Shown: piece by piece, positions 12,086 to 26,228 of the stretch
Layout of the letters: the number at the start of each line of letters is the position of its first letter
Numbering within the stretch: the first letter of the stretch is position 1
Origin: Torymus aiolomorphi
Taxonomy: Eukaryota > Arthropoda > Insecta > Hymenoptera > Torymidae
Length of the DNA: 64,000 nt
Direction of reading: 5' to 3'
Assembly: GCA_036365515.1 (NCBI GenBank)
Contig: CM070874.1
Coordinates: 24,788,209 to 24,852,208 of the forward strand
Program-made: the position numbers and the translations under genes
The notes under the pieces: model-generated
Databases searched by the model: none
Told to the model about the DNA's origin: nothing
What the model saw: only the letters and a program-made list of their open reading frames with translations

Positions 12086-12378
12086 TATGTGTTCATCCCT
12101 CCTAGCCCCAGTGATATACCTCACACATGCATTGCTCAATCGTTGCACTCTCTCACTGTTCGTCCTATGCGTCAATGTATACCACCGTACAGTAGTCTAA
12201 CTAAGTGAGCTTGGATTAACGACTCAACTAATCTTTTGCGGAGGGTCTCGGTGGTACATGCCCTTATAAACGGCAAACTATATAGGGCTTTATTAACTTT
12301 CTTTGCAAGTTAATGAATATGCGTGTTTTTCAATATGCGGTTTCCATGTTAACCTACTGTCGAGGGTAGCACCGAGAC

Positions 12379-12678
12379 TCACAGACTCACAGCTTCGCTA
12401 CTAAATGGGATGAGCTCTCTAGATCGTAAGCCAATACCCCGCAATTCCAATGAGTTTACATAATTTGCACCTATTCTCGAGCCCAGTACAATGGTTTTGG
12501 CCTTGCTAGGATTTAGATGCAGTCCAGAGGTCTCCGCCCATTCAGCCACCATTCGCGTCGCGTGAGATAGTTGAGCCATGCCCTCCAAAATTTTGTCTTT
12601 GTAGATATGTAGATATATTTGGAGGTCGTCTGCGTAAAATATATGTTTAATAGTATGTCCGTGGAGTATTTCTCGCAT
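12379..12678 (-). pseudogene. LINE reverse transcriptase fragment
   Basis: About 99 residues with the catalytic motif FYADDLQIYLHI, followed by a helix (MVAEWAETSGLHLNPSKAKTIVLGS) as in the palm of non-LTR reverse transcriptases. It is a different, oppositely oriented element from the R1-like fragment just upstream. Both ends are truncated. The clade is probably Jockey- or CR1-like, but this is not certain from so short a piece. Confidence 0.8.
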
Positions 12679-12679
12679 G

Positions 12680-14790
12680 TTTAAAGGTAGAGAGGTGATT
12701 AGATATAGTTATATATTGCCCGAGGACATGGGCTTTATCGATTATCTCCCGCAGGTCCTTTGTTTACTTAACTTTAACAGATAGGGCCTGTTTTAAATAA
12801 TCGTGTTGAGGTGCTGCTTTCCAATGATACCGCGACCATTCTCATATTTTCTAGATTATCTCCTAACAGTTAGTGTCATTCAAGATCGCTGATACGTCCT
12901 AGGACATTTCATCAAATGTTTGAATCGTGAGATTCATTGATTTCCCGCGTGGCTACTAATCTCACCGAGTCGGAGCGAGCTACACATCCGTCGGGCAAAG
13001 TTAAAATTCCCGAACCTTTTATATGAAGGTATACCCGCGCTGCACTCTTACAATTCACTACCATTTTTTCCGGCCTCGTGGCTGAAAGAACCCACTTTTT
13101 GAGTTATTTAAACGCTCAAAAGGTTGTGTCCAACTTTATAATTTTTACTTCGCACTGAGAAAATTGGAATGTTCACGGCCGATTTTACCTCGCACCCGCG
13201 CGTTCATTGAGGATTTGATCCGGTTCCGTCTCCCGGCATACGTAGCCTTTGTTTAGTTTTTTGCAATTACCCAGTGACTTTGAATCTATATTCATATACG
13301 TATTCTTACTGATACTAACGGCAAAGTATTCTGAACTGCGCCAGATATAAGCAAAGGTATTGGATTTATTAACTGGTCTCTCAAGAACTGGAAAGGGTGA
13401 AGCTTTAAAAAGTTGGTAGGTATTAAAATCAATTAAAGGCAACGCGATATGGTAGACTAATTGGAAGTTGTGTAATAGGATCGTCACGTCTGATATCTTT
13501 ACTAACTCCGATCCGGCATTCTTGTCTGTTGAAGTTGGGAAAGCCGCTTCGGTGATCGTTCTTGATATCAAATCCGACGTCTCTCGGATCTGCGTGAGGT
13601 TCAGAAACCGCGGGTGGATGGACCCTTGATGAGCAAAAAAATCAGCAATTTCATACTGCAGTACATTTTCCTCGAGAAGCTGCGTCGCCACTATAACTGC
13701 GGCTTCTTTCTGCGAATTTTGTTGATGTTGATTTAAGATTTGTGTTTTCCGCTCGAGCTCCTCCCCTATTAAAAATTCTCACGTGGGTACTCACGTAATT
13801 CTCACGTAAGCTCTTCCATGTGAATCACGTGAGAATTTCGACCATTTTCTCACGTGAAAATCACGTGAGAGCTCACGTGAGAATCACGTGAGATATGAGA
13901 AAAGGATCGTAAAAAAATAAACATATTTGTTATGACTGCTTTGGTATGTATTAGATGTATGTATTAGATTTAATTGAAAAATACTATATAAAAAAAAGCA
14001 AAACTTCCCAATTTGATGAGAAGTTATCAAAAACGAGGTGCGTCTCGTAGATGCGACTTTGAATAGTCGCATGAATGTATAAACTCTCGCTTCCTTATGT
14101 ACTTTAGGCGGTGCTAATTCCTTTGAAGGAGCTCCGACTGCGAGCCATCTAGCGGTCAACGTGCAGTACTGCAGTTGAACATTGCTGAGTACTGCCGTTA
14201 ACCGCTAGATGGTTTGGTGTTGGAACTCCCTCAAAAGAATTATCACCGCCTAAAGTATGTAAGAAAGCGAGAGTTTATACATTCATGCGACTTTTCAAAG
14301 TCGTATCTACGAGGCGTACCTCATTTTTGATAACTTTTCATCAAATTGGGAAATTTTGCTTTTTTTTATTTAGTATTTCTCAATTAAATCTAATATATAC
14401 CAAAGAAATCATAGCAAATATGTTTATTTTTTTAAGATCATTTTCTGATATGTCACATGATTCTCACGTGATTTTCACGTGAGAAAATGGTCAAAATTCT
14501 CACTTGATTCTCACGTGGAGCTCACGTGAGAATCACGTGATTCTCCCCTGAGTACTCACGTGAGAATTTTTAATAGGGTCAGCTTTCATTTGTACTGCTC
14601 CAAATTCCTTGTACACGACCTCTGTTTGATTTAGCAAGAGGTCCGACAATTGCTTGGTTTTGTCTTTTGCTCCTTCTATAACCCCCTTAATTTCTTCTTC
14701 TGCCCCCTCGATGATCACTCCTCGGCTTCCTGAAATAGGCTGTATTACTGGGTTCCTTGTGGCCCCTGCTTCCAAAATTAGTCTGCAAGC
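12680..14790 (-). pseudogene. Retroelement envelope (F/Env-like) gene remnant
   Basis: Two open segments on the minus strand, 14775 to 14579 and 13763 to 13185, belong to one frame once the MITE between them is ignored. They encode a heptad-like region followed by a conserved block containing LVYHIALPLIDFNTYQLF and a Cys-containing tail (CKKLNKGYVC). This arrangement recalls the F-type envelope proteins of insect errantiviruses and related LTR retroelements, which act in membrane fusion. A candidate splice acceptor (cttgcag) lies just upstream near 14790. Below 13185 the frame is broken by many stops to about 12680. No associated pol gene lies next to it, so this is an orphan, decayed copy. 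A baculovirus F gene or a domesticated env are less likely alternatives. Confidence 0.6.
13764..14578. mobile_element. 815 bp palindromic MITE with CACGTG clusters
   Basis: Begins CCCTATTAAAAATTCTCACG and ends with its inverse (14578). It is flanked on both sides by TC (13762-13763 and 14579-14580), a 2 bp target duplication. The arms are each about 400 bp and meet at about 14165-14178, so the whole element is one long fold-back. Both outer ends carry clusters of CACGTG, about a dozen in total. Removing the element and one TC joins the two halves of the envelope-like gene in frame, which confirms the borders. No transposase is encoded. Confidence 0.9.
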
Positions 14791-16139
14791 AAACAGGGTT
14801 ATCAGATTTTATTAGGTGCTCTGATATATTGCTTTTAATGTTATTTTTATTGAGCTACAAGGTCCGGGTTTCTTCATTTTTCCATCGGGTTAGTAATAGA
14901 CATTGGGTTAGTCTCGTTAGTAGATTTGTTATGGTTCATGTCTCGCCTTTAATGTGTTAAAGTCCGACGATTTTACTGTCAAAAAAATATCCCGCTGCTG
15001 CCAGTACAGTATACTGGCGCACTTGGCTGTTGGCTGCCGTCGTATCCGTATGGCGCGACTCTGGGTGATGTTCTATAACGTTTTACCGAAACCCTCCTTG
15101 CCAATTTTTCATCGCGCTCAACATTATTGACGAATTATTTTCTTAAAAGGGAATTTATATTATAGTTGCCTGGCAAAGTTCACGTTATAATTGTGAATTT
15201 TGCCAATTAATTTATTACTGCGTTATTGATATTAACCTCAAATCTGGAAGCCGGTCATTTGGTTGAGTATTCGGCTCCAGAATAAGAGAGCTTCTATTCG
15301 TGATATTATCATCTGCCCGTTTTTCTATAGTGTTGGACGAAGTGTGTTTTGGGAGATTCCGTGATTTCAATTTTTGCCCGGTGTTGTATTGGTTAACTAA
15401 TTCTACTTTTTATCTTAATGGCGCCCTCTGATTGGGCGGTTAAGATTTATGTAGGCTGATATTTGTTTATATTAGTTCGTTAAAAGGTTGTGGCCCGTTT
15501 ATGTACCTCAGCTACTCAACGATCGGGAATAATAGATACTAATGATAATACCGATGATAATTATTAATTTAGATCAGTTTGATTTCCATGAAAATGGTTG
15601 AGGTAGTAAGTTTTCCCTGTTGATAGCTTAAATGCCTATAACCAATATTGTGCAAATTTCAATATTTACGATTGCATTTATCGTACAATTATCGTACTGT
15701 ATCATATTGTTTACAGAAATTAATATACGGTTCTGTTTATCAAATGCTATAATATTTGATAATTAAATTGCTTCTCCTATTATATTTTACAGTAAAAACA
15801 GGTGCTGCTACCGCGATATATGCCATGTGTATTTATGGCAAAATGTGTGATCGTTGTTAATTGGAATTCTTATTTGGAGATTTTTCTTGATTTTTCTTTT
15901 ACCACTCGGGGTAAGATACCGGCGCCTGGTGTACGGGACTCCATACCGTCGGCGGAGAGTGACTTAAAGCAGGTAAGTAGCCGAGTCATGGACGGGTTAA
16001 CTACTCTGCTGTGCGAGATCGGTAAGGTAGGGGTTGTATGTAAGGGTATAGGATTTTTTTAACTCACGTTATGAAGTTTCTATAAGCAATTTGTTATTAT
16101 ATTTACATTTATTTATGAAAAATACAAAAGATTTAATTT
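14791..16139. other. No gene recognised
   Basis: Mixed-composition DNA that may include more of the retroelement carrying the envelope remnant, but no pol motif was found on either strand. A consensus-like splice donor (caggtaagtag, about 15969) follows an 86-codon open frame starting at 15802 with no known domain. Confidence 0.35.
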
Positions 16140-16850
16140 ACAGTGCTTGGACGGGCGCACGGGTTCTGCTCGTATCAACTTGCCTAAGCGCGCTGCTTAT
16201 TGATAAGTGTACTGAGTTAGCTAACTCGGAACACGGCTTCTATATATTTGATTACGACCAGTTTCCTTTCCTACGCATAGTATAAATGTGTTTATATAAG
16301 GCGTTAGAGATGCGCCTCAGTGTCCGCGAGAGATTACGGGCCATTCTGGTTTGCGTTGAGCGCGCGCGATCATCGGGCCTTTGTTTACTCTCCACGGGTA
16401 TGAATGTGTATATACCGATCAGCTGATTGTGTACAGCACAAATGTATTCCTTAATCCCTAATAACAATACCTGTCGATGTCAGAGATGAATAGAGAGATT
16501 GCCAGAGCTCCAGAAAAAAGTGAGGATAGTTTGTGTGCACGGCGCGCTGCTGCCTCTCGCGGCCAAAATCTTGAACTGTACACATATCTTTTGATTAGCT
16601 GTTGCAACATAAGTATGGAGAGGAGCGGGGGAAGTGAAAGAAGACAGTGCGGCGGCTCGCTGCACGTGCACTGAACTGTCACTGAACGTGTGTATGCTCG
16701 AATGGCCAGCGCTCCGCACGCTAATCGGCTCTGTTTACTTCTCCCAACAGGCCCCACAATGGCGAAGTAGCTTGACAATCGCCGCTCGGTCGAACATTTG
16801 TATTATAGGCGCAAAAATTTTAAGCTACAAATCAAGCCCGAATGGGGAAA
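16140..16850. other. GC- and CpG-richer block, promoter-like
   Basis: This stretch is clearly richer in CpG than its flanks and contains a tatataagg motif near 16294. Several overlapping open frames of 64-106 codons occur on both strands, as expected for a CpG-rich block, and none shows a protein family. It could be an LTR, a promoter or a 5' untranslated region; nothing distinguishes these. Confidence 0.3.
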
Positions 16851-17842
16851 ATTAACATAAACTATTTTACTGTAACATATTGATATTGTAGCTATAGTTG
16901 CAGTGGCTAAGGCAGGCTGGTACTTTTGTTCTAATCAAAACTAACTTTTTTTTCCTATAATACATGTAAAATTTCTTTCATTATATTATTATACAACACA
17001 CATTTTTTTATTTCAATTGTTGTTCTCTAATAGAATTGAAATTACATTTGTAATCGAGATATTTTATTCAGAAAACATTGTAAGTAAAATTTTCGTCTTC
17101 AAAATTATTTTATTAAATGGGTTAATTCTATTGAAGTACTATGATATTTTGGATAACATTTGTTTAGTTAAGAATATGGTGTATCCTCAGTGAATTAATT
17201 CCCCAAGCGTAAATTAATTAAATACATGGTTATATTTATTTTATATACGAAAAAATCTCTATTCAATTTATATGTAAAATGTAATCAATCACAGTCAAGA
17301 TTGACTTTTTTAAGGATAATGGATAATCAACAATTATCGTTGAGCACGCAAGCTCAGTTTCCGAAATACATATTCCCATTCTCATTCTCTAATCCCTAAA
17401 ATATTCGTTATTTGTTATAAAAGTGAGTTTCTTTTAATATTATTGATTAAATGGTAATCAACAAATATCTCAATAGTAAGAGTAGACTTTCCAAGTATCT
17501 TACATTTGGAATACAATCACGATTTGCAACACGAAAATACGATTCGGCGATGTGCAAAAAAATGCGCTTATGTTTTAATTGGTTTATATGAGCCTCAAAG
17601 AAATTAATATGAAAATCCCAAGTCCAAATTCAAACGGGCTAGGATGATGAGCCTAAACGCTTTTACACTTTACATTTATATTTGTGGTGTATTCAAAACA
17701 CTATATTCCTCTGAAATATAATTAATCATAGTCTACAAAATAAATAAAAGTTATTTTATTATACACATTTATTACTCTAGTGGAGTTGAAAGTTTAATAA
17801 CTCGAAAAATCATATTTTAGTCAATATCAACTATTCTGTAAA
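16851..17842. other. No gene recognised
   Basis: AT-rich DNA without open frames or visible repeats. Confidence 0.45.
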
Positions 17843-18045
17843 ATATTGGGATTTGACATCCGTACATATAGCTAAACAAGATGGCACAGGCTTTTTTTTT
17901 CCTTCCCGAAGGTATCAGCACCAGGCCCCGTCCTTGATAGCGCAGGTTAGCCCTTTGTATTTAAATGGGGCTGCTGGCTAACTATATAGACATATTTTAG
18001 TATGTATTTTAGTTAGCTATATATACGAATGTCAAATCCCAATAT
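17843..18045. mobile_element. ~200 bp fold-back element
   Basis: Begins ATATTGGGATTTGACATCCG and ends with its inverse, atgtcaaatcccaatat (18045). Inner parts of the arms also match (tatagcta with tagctata). The centre holds a pyrimidine run and a GC-richer segment. Form and size are those of a MITE. Confidence 0.75.
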
Positions 18046-19835
18046 AATTATATACATTATATAATTATATACATACAACATAATTATACCAATATAATTA
18101 TATACATACAACAGTTTTTACAGCGACTTAATCATTTTACTCGCTTTCCCATGTTCAAACTTTAATTCTATTTAAATATAACAAACCATCAAGACCTCGG
18201 ACTTTTGTAACAATTTTTAGAAGTACGTAAATGTAAAACATTTTATGGGCTAAGTTTTTATTAAATGGCGGTAATCATATAAGAGAAGGCAGCTTTTTAA
18301 CAATGTTTCGAAAAGTCTCTCTTATATTTACATTTTCGTACTCATAAAAATTGTTGCAAACAGTTTAAAAAGTTCGGGTAATCTGTTAAATAAGACAGTA
18401 TTAAATATTCAGTACTTTTTGAAGCTGAGTTTCTCATTTTAACTTCAATAAAAGCTGGACTCGATCGGTTATCGCGATAAAATCCAACTCGACATGATAA
18501 CATATTTTTTCCACCTCCGCTTTCATACATCCACTCAATGATTTTCAGCTGAGGTTTCATTTTAATATATTTAGTTAACGTCTCTTAATAAATATTAGAC
18601 CATTAACTGGTCATCATATATATAAAACGAAAATATAGACCTATTTTACAGTAATTGGCTATCTCTGTTTAGCCGTCTTTTCATTCGTTTTACGTTTGAA
18701 ATAGAATTTATAATTTTTAAACCGTAGCTTAACAATTTTTTTCTTAACTAACAGGTTTATCTTTAACCAACAGGTTTTGTTCACGTTTTGCTTTTGTTAT
18801 GATTTAAATGTCACCATTACTTAAATAGAAAATTGGAGCATGCCGCACTTTTTCTCTTTCCAGGTCCCCTTATCACATCCTCTTAATTGTCGATATAGGG
18901 CCTTTTGCTTTCTTCCCGGCTCATCATCACAGAGTTTGCTCTAATTCTGAGCCGAATAGACGTGCTACATTTTCTACGTGTTTTACTTTCGTTACCCCTG
19001 GGCCTTTCCGTGCGCAATAATGGAGTTCGTGTTTGTGTGTGTGTTTTCTTGTTACATCCTGTTGTGCTGCAATGTCTGCGCAAGGTGCCAGTGGTATCCA
19101 AGACTTTTTTCTCGGCGGTGAATCGCAGGATTTTGTTTGTTGGCACCGGCCAACATCCTTGGACCAAGGAGGTCATCACTTACATACAGTCGCCGTCGGG
19201 GGTGCAGGCACGCCCCTACGTCCATGTGATAAGTAAATTTATTTGTTATTATCAGTATTGAATCACCGCATAATAAAAGGATTTAACATTCTACCATCAT
19301 TGTTTTATAGTAACATCAGAAATAATAGACTGAATACATGCCATAAATTAAGGTTAACATAAAAATTTCGTTCCAAATATAATTCCATTTTAATTACGCG
19401 TAAACTCCGTTAACTTAATCTACTAACTTTAAAGTTCTTAATCGATGTTTAAGCCAAGATATTGTGTAAAGAGCATTTTCCCACTAAAATGTAAGATATT
19501 GTTGTAAACTAGTATTGGCAAAATTATGCTTCAAGCTTGTGTTAGTAAGGGGTAGAAAGCCAATTATAACGGAACCAAAATAATACCGCATAAGACGCAT
19601 AAAATTGTAAGAATTATGAATATTTTGTAGGATATTATATTAATATAATCTTTTTAGACCGACTTTATTTGCCCAGATCGATAACAATTAATACCTAAAT
19701 CGTAATTAGTTTATGAAATATGTGAAGATACTGTTAGGTTTACTTAAGAAGTTATTGATACACAATACTGAACAACAATATTTTGAATATTAATTCTGAA
19801 TATTGAAGCAACTATATACGTCTTACATACTTTAA
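18046..19835. other. No gene recognised
   Basis: AT-rich DNA. Short repeats of tataattatatacatac occur at 18045-18115. A less AT-rich piece at about 18840-19240 has overlapping open frames on both strands (98 and 118 codons) with no recognisable domain and no consistent splice signals. It might be an exon or an LTR fragment. Confidence 0.35.
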
Positions 19836-19975
19836 CCTTTAAAGGATGGGGATTTGGGGTTATTGATCTCTCTAAGAAAAATACATAAAAAACATATCTG
19901 ATATTGGAATATTCTCGTGGGTGAAGTGACTATCATGGGTTGAGCCACTATAGTGACTTACTCGTCCTCTAAAGG
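19836..19975. mobile_element. piggyBac-type MITE, 140 bp
   Basis: Flanked on both sides by TTAA (19832-19835 and 19976-19979), the invariant target of piggyBac elements. It starts CCTTTAAAGGATG and ends with the near-inverse CGTCCTCTAAAGG. No coding capacity. The superfamily call rests on the TTAA duplication and short inverted ends. Confidence 0.75.
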
Positions 19976-19979
19976 TTAA

Positions 19980-20540
19980 AGCTATTTTCATTTAGCTAAT
20001 AGGGACATTTAAATTTGAAAAGGAGATTTTTAAATTTCTTAATTTTTATAGTGATACTTCAGAAGTATCGGAAACTATCTATCTGGAAATTAAGAAATTC
20101 AGGTATTGAAAGATTTTCCGAAATCACGTACAAATGAGAATTCTTTATAATTTTATGAAATAGTGCTTAAAATATTATGAATACTTATTCTCGTGATCAA
20201 AACTTTGTGATAAGGTAGGAATGATAATTTTAAATAGAACTTTAATTTTAGTTGAAAAGTTGTGAAAATCCATTTTTATGTTCAAAGTTGCGAACGGTAT
20301 TCTTTAACAGTCGCTTTAGTAATATCAAGAATAATAGACATCCGTTTTAGATAGAAACAAACTTTTAGACTTTTATTGATGACTTTTAATTTATCTTAAA
20401 AATTACTTTATATTAGGAAATTATACGGAAGCTAAGAAGATTTATGTTTTCAGTGGTTTGAAATATTTATAACATTATTGCGTTCGAATTTTTCTTAAAT
20501 TTTATAACGGATAAATATATATATCTCTCTATACTATAAA
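19980..20540. other. No gene recognised
   Basis: AT-rich DNA with no open frame or repeat that could be named. Confidence 0.45.
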
Positions 20541-20559
20541 AATATTTCACCGCCGCCGC

Positions 20560-21300
20560 CGTGTCGTATAATCGAGAAGCAGGCCATTTTCCGTTATTTT
20601 ACGTGATTTTCCGATTAGATTCGCTCTATTATGTTAATTTTACGTAATTTTTACGTTATTTTACGATATTTTATATGAAATTAACGTAAAGTAATGAACA
20701 AATATCATAGAATAACAAAAATAACGTAAAATTTAATTAAAAATAGTCTTTATGTTACTTTTGCGTTATTTTTTAATATATCTCTATTAGACTATAAAAA
20801 TATGCCGCTGTTGTCGATATTTTAAGATATTTTTACGTTATTATTCGTTAATTTTACGTTATTCTTACTTGATTTTATGATATTTCATGTAAAATTAACC
20901 AAAACTAACGTAAGATTAGATTCGTTATATTACGTTAATTTTATGATATTTTACGATATTTTAAGATATTTTTACGTTATTATTCGTTAATTTTACGTAA
21001 TTTTTACTTGATTTTATGATATCTCATGTAAAATTAATCAAAACCAACGCAAAAAGATCTATTTTATGTAAAATTATGTCTTCAAGTACTCGAAAAATAT
21101 CTTAAAATATCGTAAAAGTAACATAAAATTAATTTTACGTTAGTTTTACATCATATGTAATATCTTATAGTACGTCAATAATTCTTTAACGTTAACCGCA
21201 CATTAATTGAGCTTTTTTAAATGAAATTAACAGAAAATAAAGGAAAAATATCATAAAAGTAATGTTAACTGATAAAAAGTAATGAAAATTAATATGTCAA
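20560..21300. repeat. TTACGT-rich degenerate repeat
   Basis: Variants of ttttacgttatttta and its complement recur dozens of times over about 740 bp, on both strands. A longer piece of about 130 bp (gatattttaagatatttttacgttattattcgttaattttacgt...) is present twice, at about 20815 and 20955. No protein is encoded. Confidence 0.7.
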
Positions 21301-22080
21301 TAAGAGTAGTGATGCTGCGTAATTTCTACATGACTTCCGTTATTTTATGTTAGCTGGTTAACAATTTTTCTCCTTGACGTAAAAAGGATTACAATCAGGT
21401 TAACATACATTTAAAAATTTTTTCTGCGTAATTTATTTTATTACAAAATATTTTAAAATATTTAATGTATTATAGATCAGGTAAGTAGAAATTTATTTCT
21501 CTTTTCATATAATTTTCTTAAGTTGAATATATACCGTGTGCCAGGTAAGCCATGAGCCGTATGCCGTGACGAAAAAATAGTTACACTAAATCTATCTATC
21601 TAATTTATTTATTTACATACGTCATAAGGAATCGAATCAGACCCAAAAAACACAAAAAGGCCTATGCTTTTACGTAGATTCCCTCTTAATTAAAAGCTTT
21701 ATGAAGGAACGTAAAAGGGAAAAAGAAAACATTCCTTTATTGCTGTGTTACCTTAATATGGATGAAAATTTTGTGGTAGTTAATGTACAGTATAAAGCCT
21801 TTATAGTGATTCTTCATAGGTGTCCTTTGTCCCCTGTTCCCTATCACCAGAGAAAAATGTTGTTGTCCCACATCTACCGAGATCGGGAGATAGGGGACAA
21901 GGACCCTTGTGTAAAATTACCGTTAAGAAGGAACGTAAAAGAAAAAAGGGGAACATTCGTCTATGATCTAATTACACATACAAACAACCTATCAAAGTTG
22001 AATTGTGAGCAGTCTGAAAGGACAAAAAACTCATTTGATTACTTACTCTTGCGCCTGAGTTTTGGTCTCGTAGGGACTTA
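21301..22080. other. Region upstream of transposase-like remnant
   Basis: AT-rich DNA. The 126-codon open frame at 21701-22081 has no recognisable domain, although it abuts the transposase-like reading frame and may include degraded N-terminal sequence of that element. Confidence 0.35.
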
Positions 22081-22380
22081 ATGCGAGAATTCGCTTGCAC
22101 TGAACGGGAAGCTCGCGAAGCAAAAAATTTAGTAGCTAAAAGTGGAACTTTTTCAATACGTGCTAATAAAAGTGGCAAACTACTTTCAGCTGAAACTGTA
22201 AATTCAGTGAAAATATTTTATGAAAAAGATGATGTAAGCCGAATTATGCCAGGTTTAAAAGATTACATATCTGTTAAGCAGAGCAATGGTAAAAGAGAAC
22301 ATGTTCAAAGAAGATTACTGCTCGGTAATTTAAATGAATTGCATAGTTCATATAAAAACCGCTGCCAATTCATTGGCACG
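22081..22380 (+). pseudogene. Transposase-like protein, N-terminal part
   Basis: About 99 residues with a block SRIMPGLKDYISVKQSNGKR followed by RLLLGNLNELHSSYK. This order is familiar from a large family of uncharacterised transposon-encoded proteins repeated in arthropod genomes, in which it precedes a region reading like GFTKF..LRP..CVLAG. That next block is found only at 24312, after an insertion of about 1.9 kb. The two pieces therefore belong to one broken gene. No start codon context was evaluated because the 5' part is decayed. Confidence 0.65.
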
Positions 22381-24311
<1,931 letters not shown>

Positions 24312-25545
24312 ATGAACACGTTAATATTGGTTTTACTAAATTTACACAATTGAGGCGACCACATTGTGTTTTAGCTGGAAGTAATGGTACGCATAATATA
24401 TGCGTGTGTGTACATCACGAAAACGTAAAGCACATAAATGCTAAGTGCTATGGATCTAGAAAATTTAACAAAAGATACTAGATTGCCTCTTAAAAACTAC
24501 CACGATTGCATCCAAGAAAATATGTGTAATGATGCACACGATAGATGCCAGTTTGGTGACTGATTAGATTGCCCCAATTTGTCCATATTACGTAAACATT
24601 AGTTTGAATGTTTTGATGAAAGTGGTATTTTTCAAATAGAATATGAAACCTGGTTTCAAACAGATCGGTGTACAATAGCTTCTAAAACTGTAAATGTTCA
24701 TGAATTTATGGACATACTGGGAGAAAAATTGATAAAATTAAAATCTCACGATTTTTTTGCTAAGAATCAATCACTTTTTGTAAGTGACTTTAAAAAACAA
24801 CCTTCAACAAGGAGAATTTCTTGTGTGTTGTGATTTTGCCGAATATTATGCGTTTGTTATACAAAATTCTACACAATCATTCCACTGGAACAACAACCAA
24901 GCAACTGTTTTTACAGTTGTTATGTATTATAAAGAAAATGAAGAACTTAAACATGTAAGCATTGCTGTGATTTCCGGCAATCTAAACCATGATACTGTTG
25001 CCGTTTGTGAATATCAAAAAGTTATAATATCTTATCTCAAAACTAAATTCATAGTAAAAAAAGTCTATTATTTGACTGATGGAGCAGGTCAGCATTTTAA
25101 AAATAAATCTAACTTTCTAAATTTTCTTTTTCATGAGAAAGATTTTGGTGTTCCAGCTGAGTGGCATTTTTATGCCACGGCGCATGGCAAAGGTGCATGC
25201 GATGGTATAGGCGCCAACTTAAAAAGAGGCGCAGAACGAGCGAGTCTACAAGTTTCTTCTAATAATCACATTTTAACGCCAGAAAAGCTTTATAACTGGG
25301 CTAAAGATTATTGCAAAGAAACCAAAGTTTTTTATAGCAGTAAAGAATAATCATATGAAGATACTGTCTTGAAACTAAAACCAAGACTGGATAAGGCTAA
25401 ATTTATACCAGGCACATTACAATACCATGCTATTATTCCAATTGATGAAGGTACATTGAAACTCAAAAAAACCTCTTTAAGTTCTGAATATCAAACTTCC
25501 CGAGAAAAACTGTTAGAAAAAACAAAGAAAAATTATCTGCACTGA
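24312..25545 (+). pseudogene. Transposase-like protein, main part
   Basis: Starting at about 24314 the frame gives a block like GFTKFTQLRRPHCVLAG, then GTHNICVCVHHENVKH, both typical of an uncharacterised arthropod transposon protein family. After stops near 24550-24790 a 188-codon open frame (24784-25350) carries VCCDFAEYYAFVIQN, FHWNNNQATVFTVVMYY, VYYLTDGAGQHFKN and ATAHGKGACDGIGANLKRGA. The Asp in CDFAE and the Asp in LTDGAG are plausible members of a DDE/D-type catalytic triad; the third acidic residue was not fixed. The frame resumes past a stop at 25348 (YEDTVLKLKPRLDKA...) and fades at about 25545. Decayed DNA transposon gene; superfamily not assigned. Confidence 0.65.
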
Positions 25546-26228
25546 GAAAAAAGCGTTAGTATAGTTACTATATTGCTGTTAGCTATGAAACTCTGTTTTT
25601 TTCTTTTATAAAAAAGCCAATAAAATATTATTCTTACATTACAAAGAATTCGAAAGAACAGGTAAAGATTATGAAAGGTTATTAGGTAGCGAGGCAGGCC
25701 TAGTTTACGCGACGTCCCGCGCGACGTCCCACGCGTAGGAGAGCCGTTACGCTACTACTCTTTCACGTTTTATTTCTCGAAGAAAACATCCTGAGCAAAT
25801 TATTAAAAAAATCATTTCCTATGTAAAAAATGCTCAGGTTTCGATCTAAATGGTAAAACAAATATTAAAAATACACTTTTTGAGATATAAGACGTTTTGT
25901 ACTTTTTGAAGGTGAAAATGGAAAATTTCGGAAAAACTGTCTACACCATTGGAAAACTGAGGAAAAAATACGTCGGAAATGCTTATAAAACAATTTTTTT
26001 AGTTACATTTTAGTATCATAAACATGAATTAGATATAGCACGATTTGGCGCTCACGCGCGGCGCTGGGGCAGTTGACGTGAAACGTCTCATATATAACAT
26101 AATATAATACTATTAATTATTTTTTAAGTCATGCTATATAATCAAATATAATATTAAATCCTATTTGAGCAAAATTACGTAGAAAATTTACGTTTTTTCT
26201 AAGTTATTTACACTGTTGAGTTGGATAA
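25546..26228. mobile_element. Half copy of fold-back MITE family
   Basis: The segment at about 25760-26094 matches the right half of the MITE at 27643-28171, including the end cagttgacgtgaaacgtctc (26078-26097) and the internal phrase aaaatttcggaaaaactgtc. The left terminal repeat is absent; instead a different CpG-rich stretch (25685-25755) precedes it. The rest up to the Copia LTR is AT-rich. Confidence 0.7.

Noticed and set aside
16252..16855. Cluster of open frames on both strands
   Set aside because: Same pattern as above: GC-rich DNA, no domain, no clear coding frame.
18883..19261. Host gene exon near 19 kb
   Set aside because: Overlapping open frames on opposite strands have no domain and no consistent splice sites; left as unresolved.
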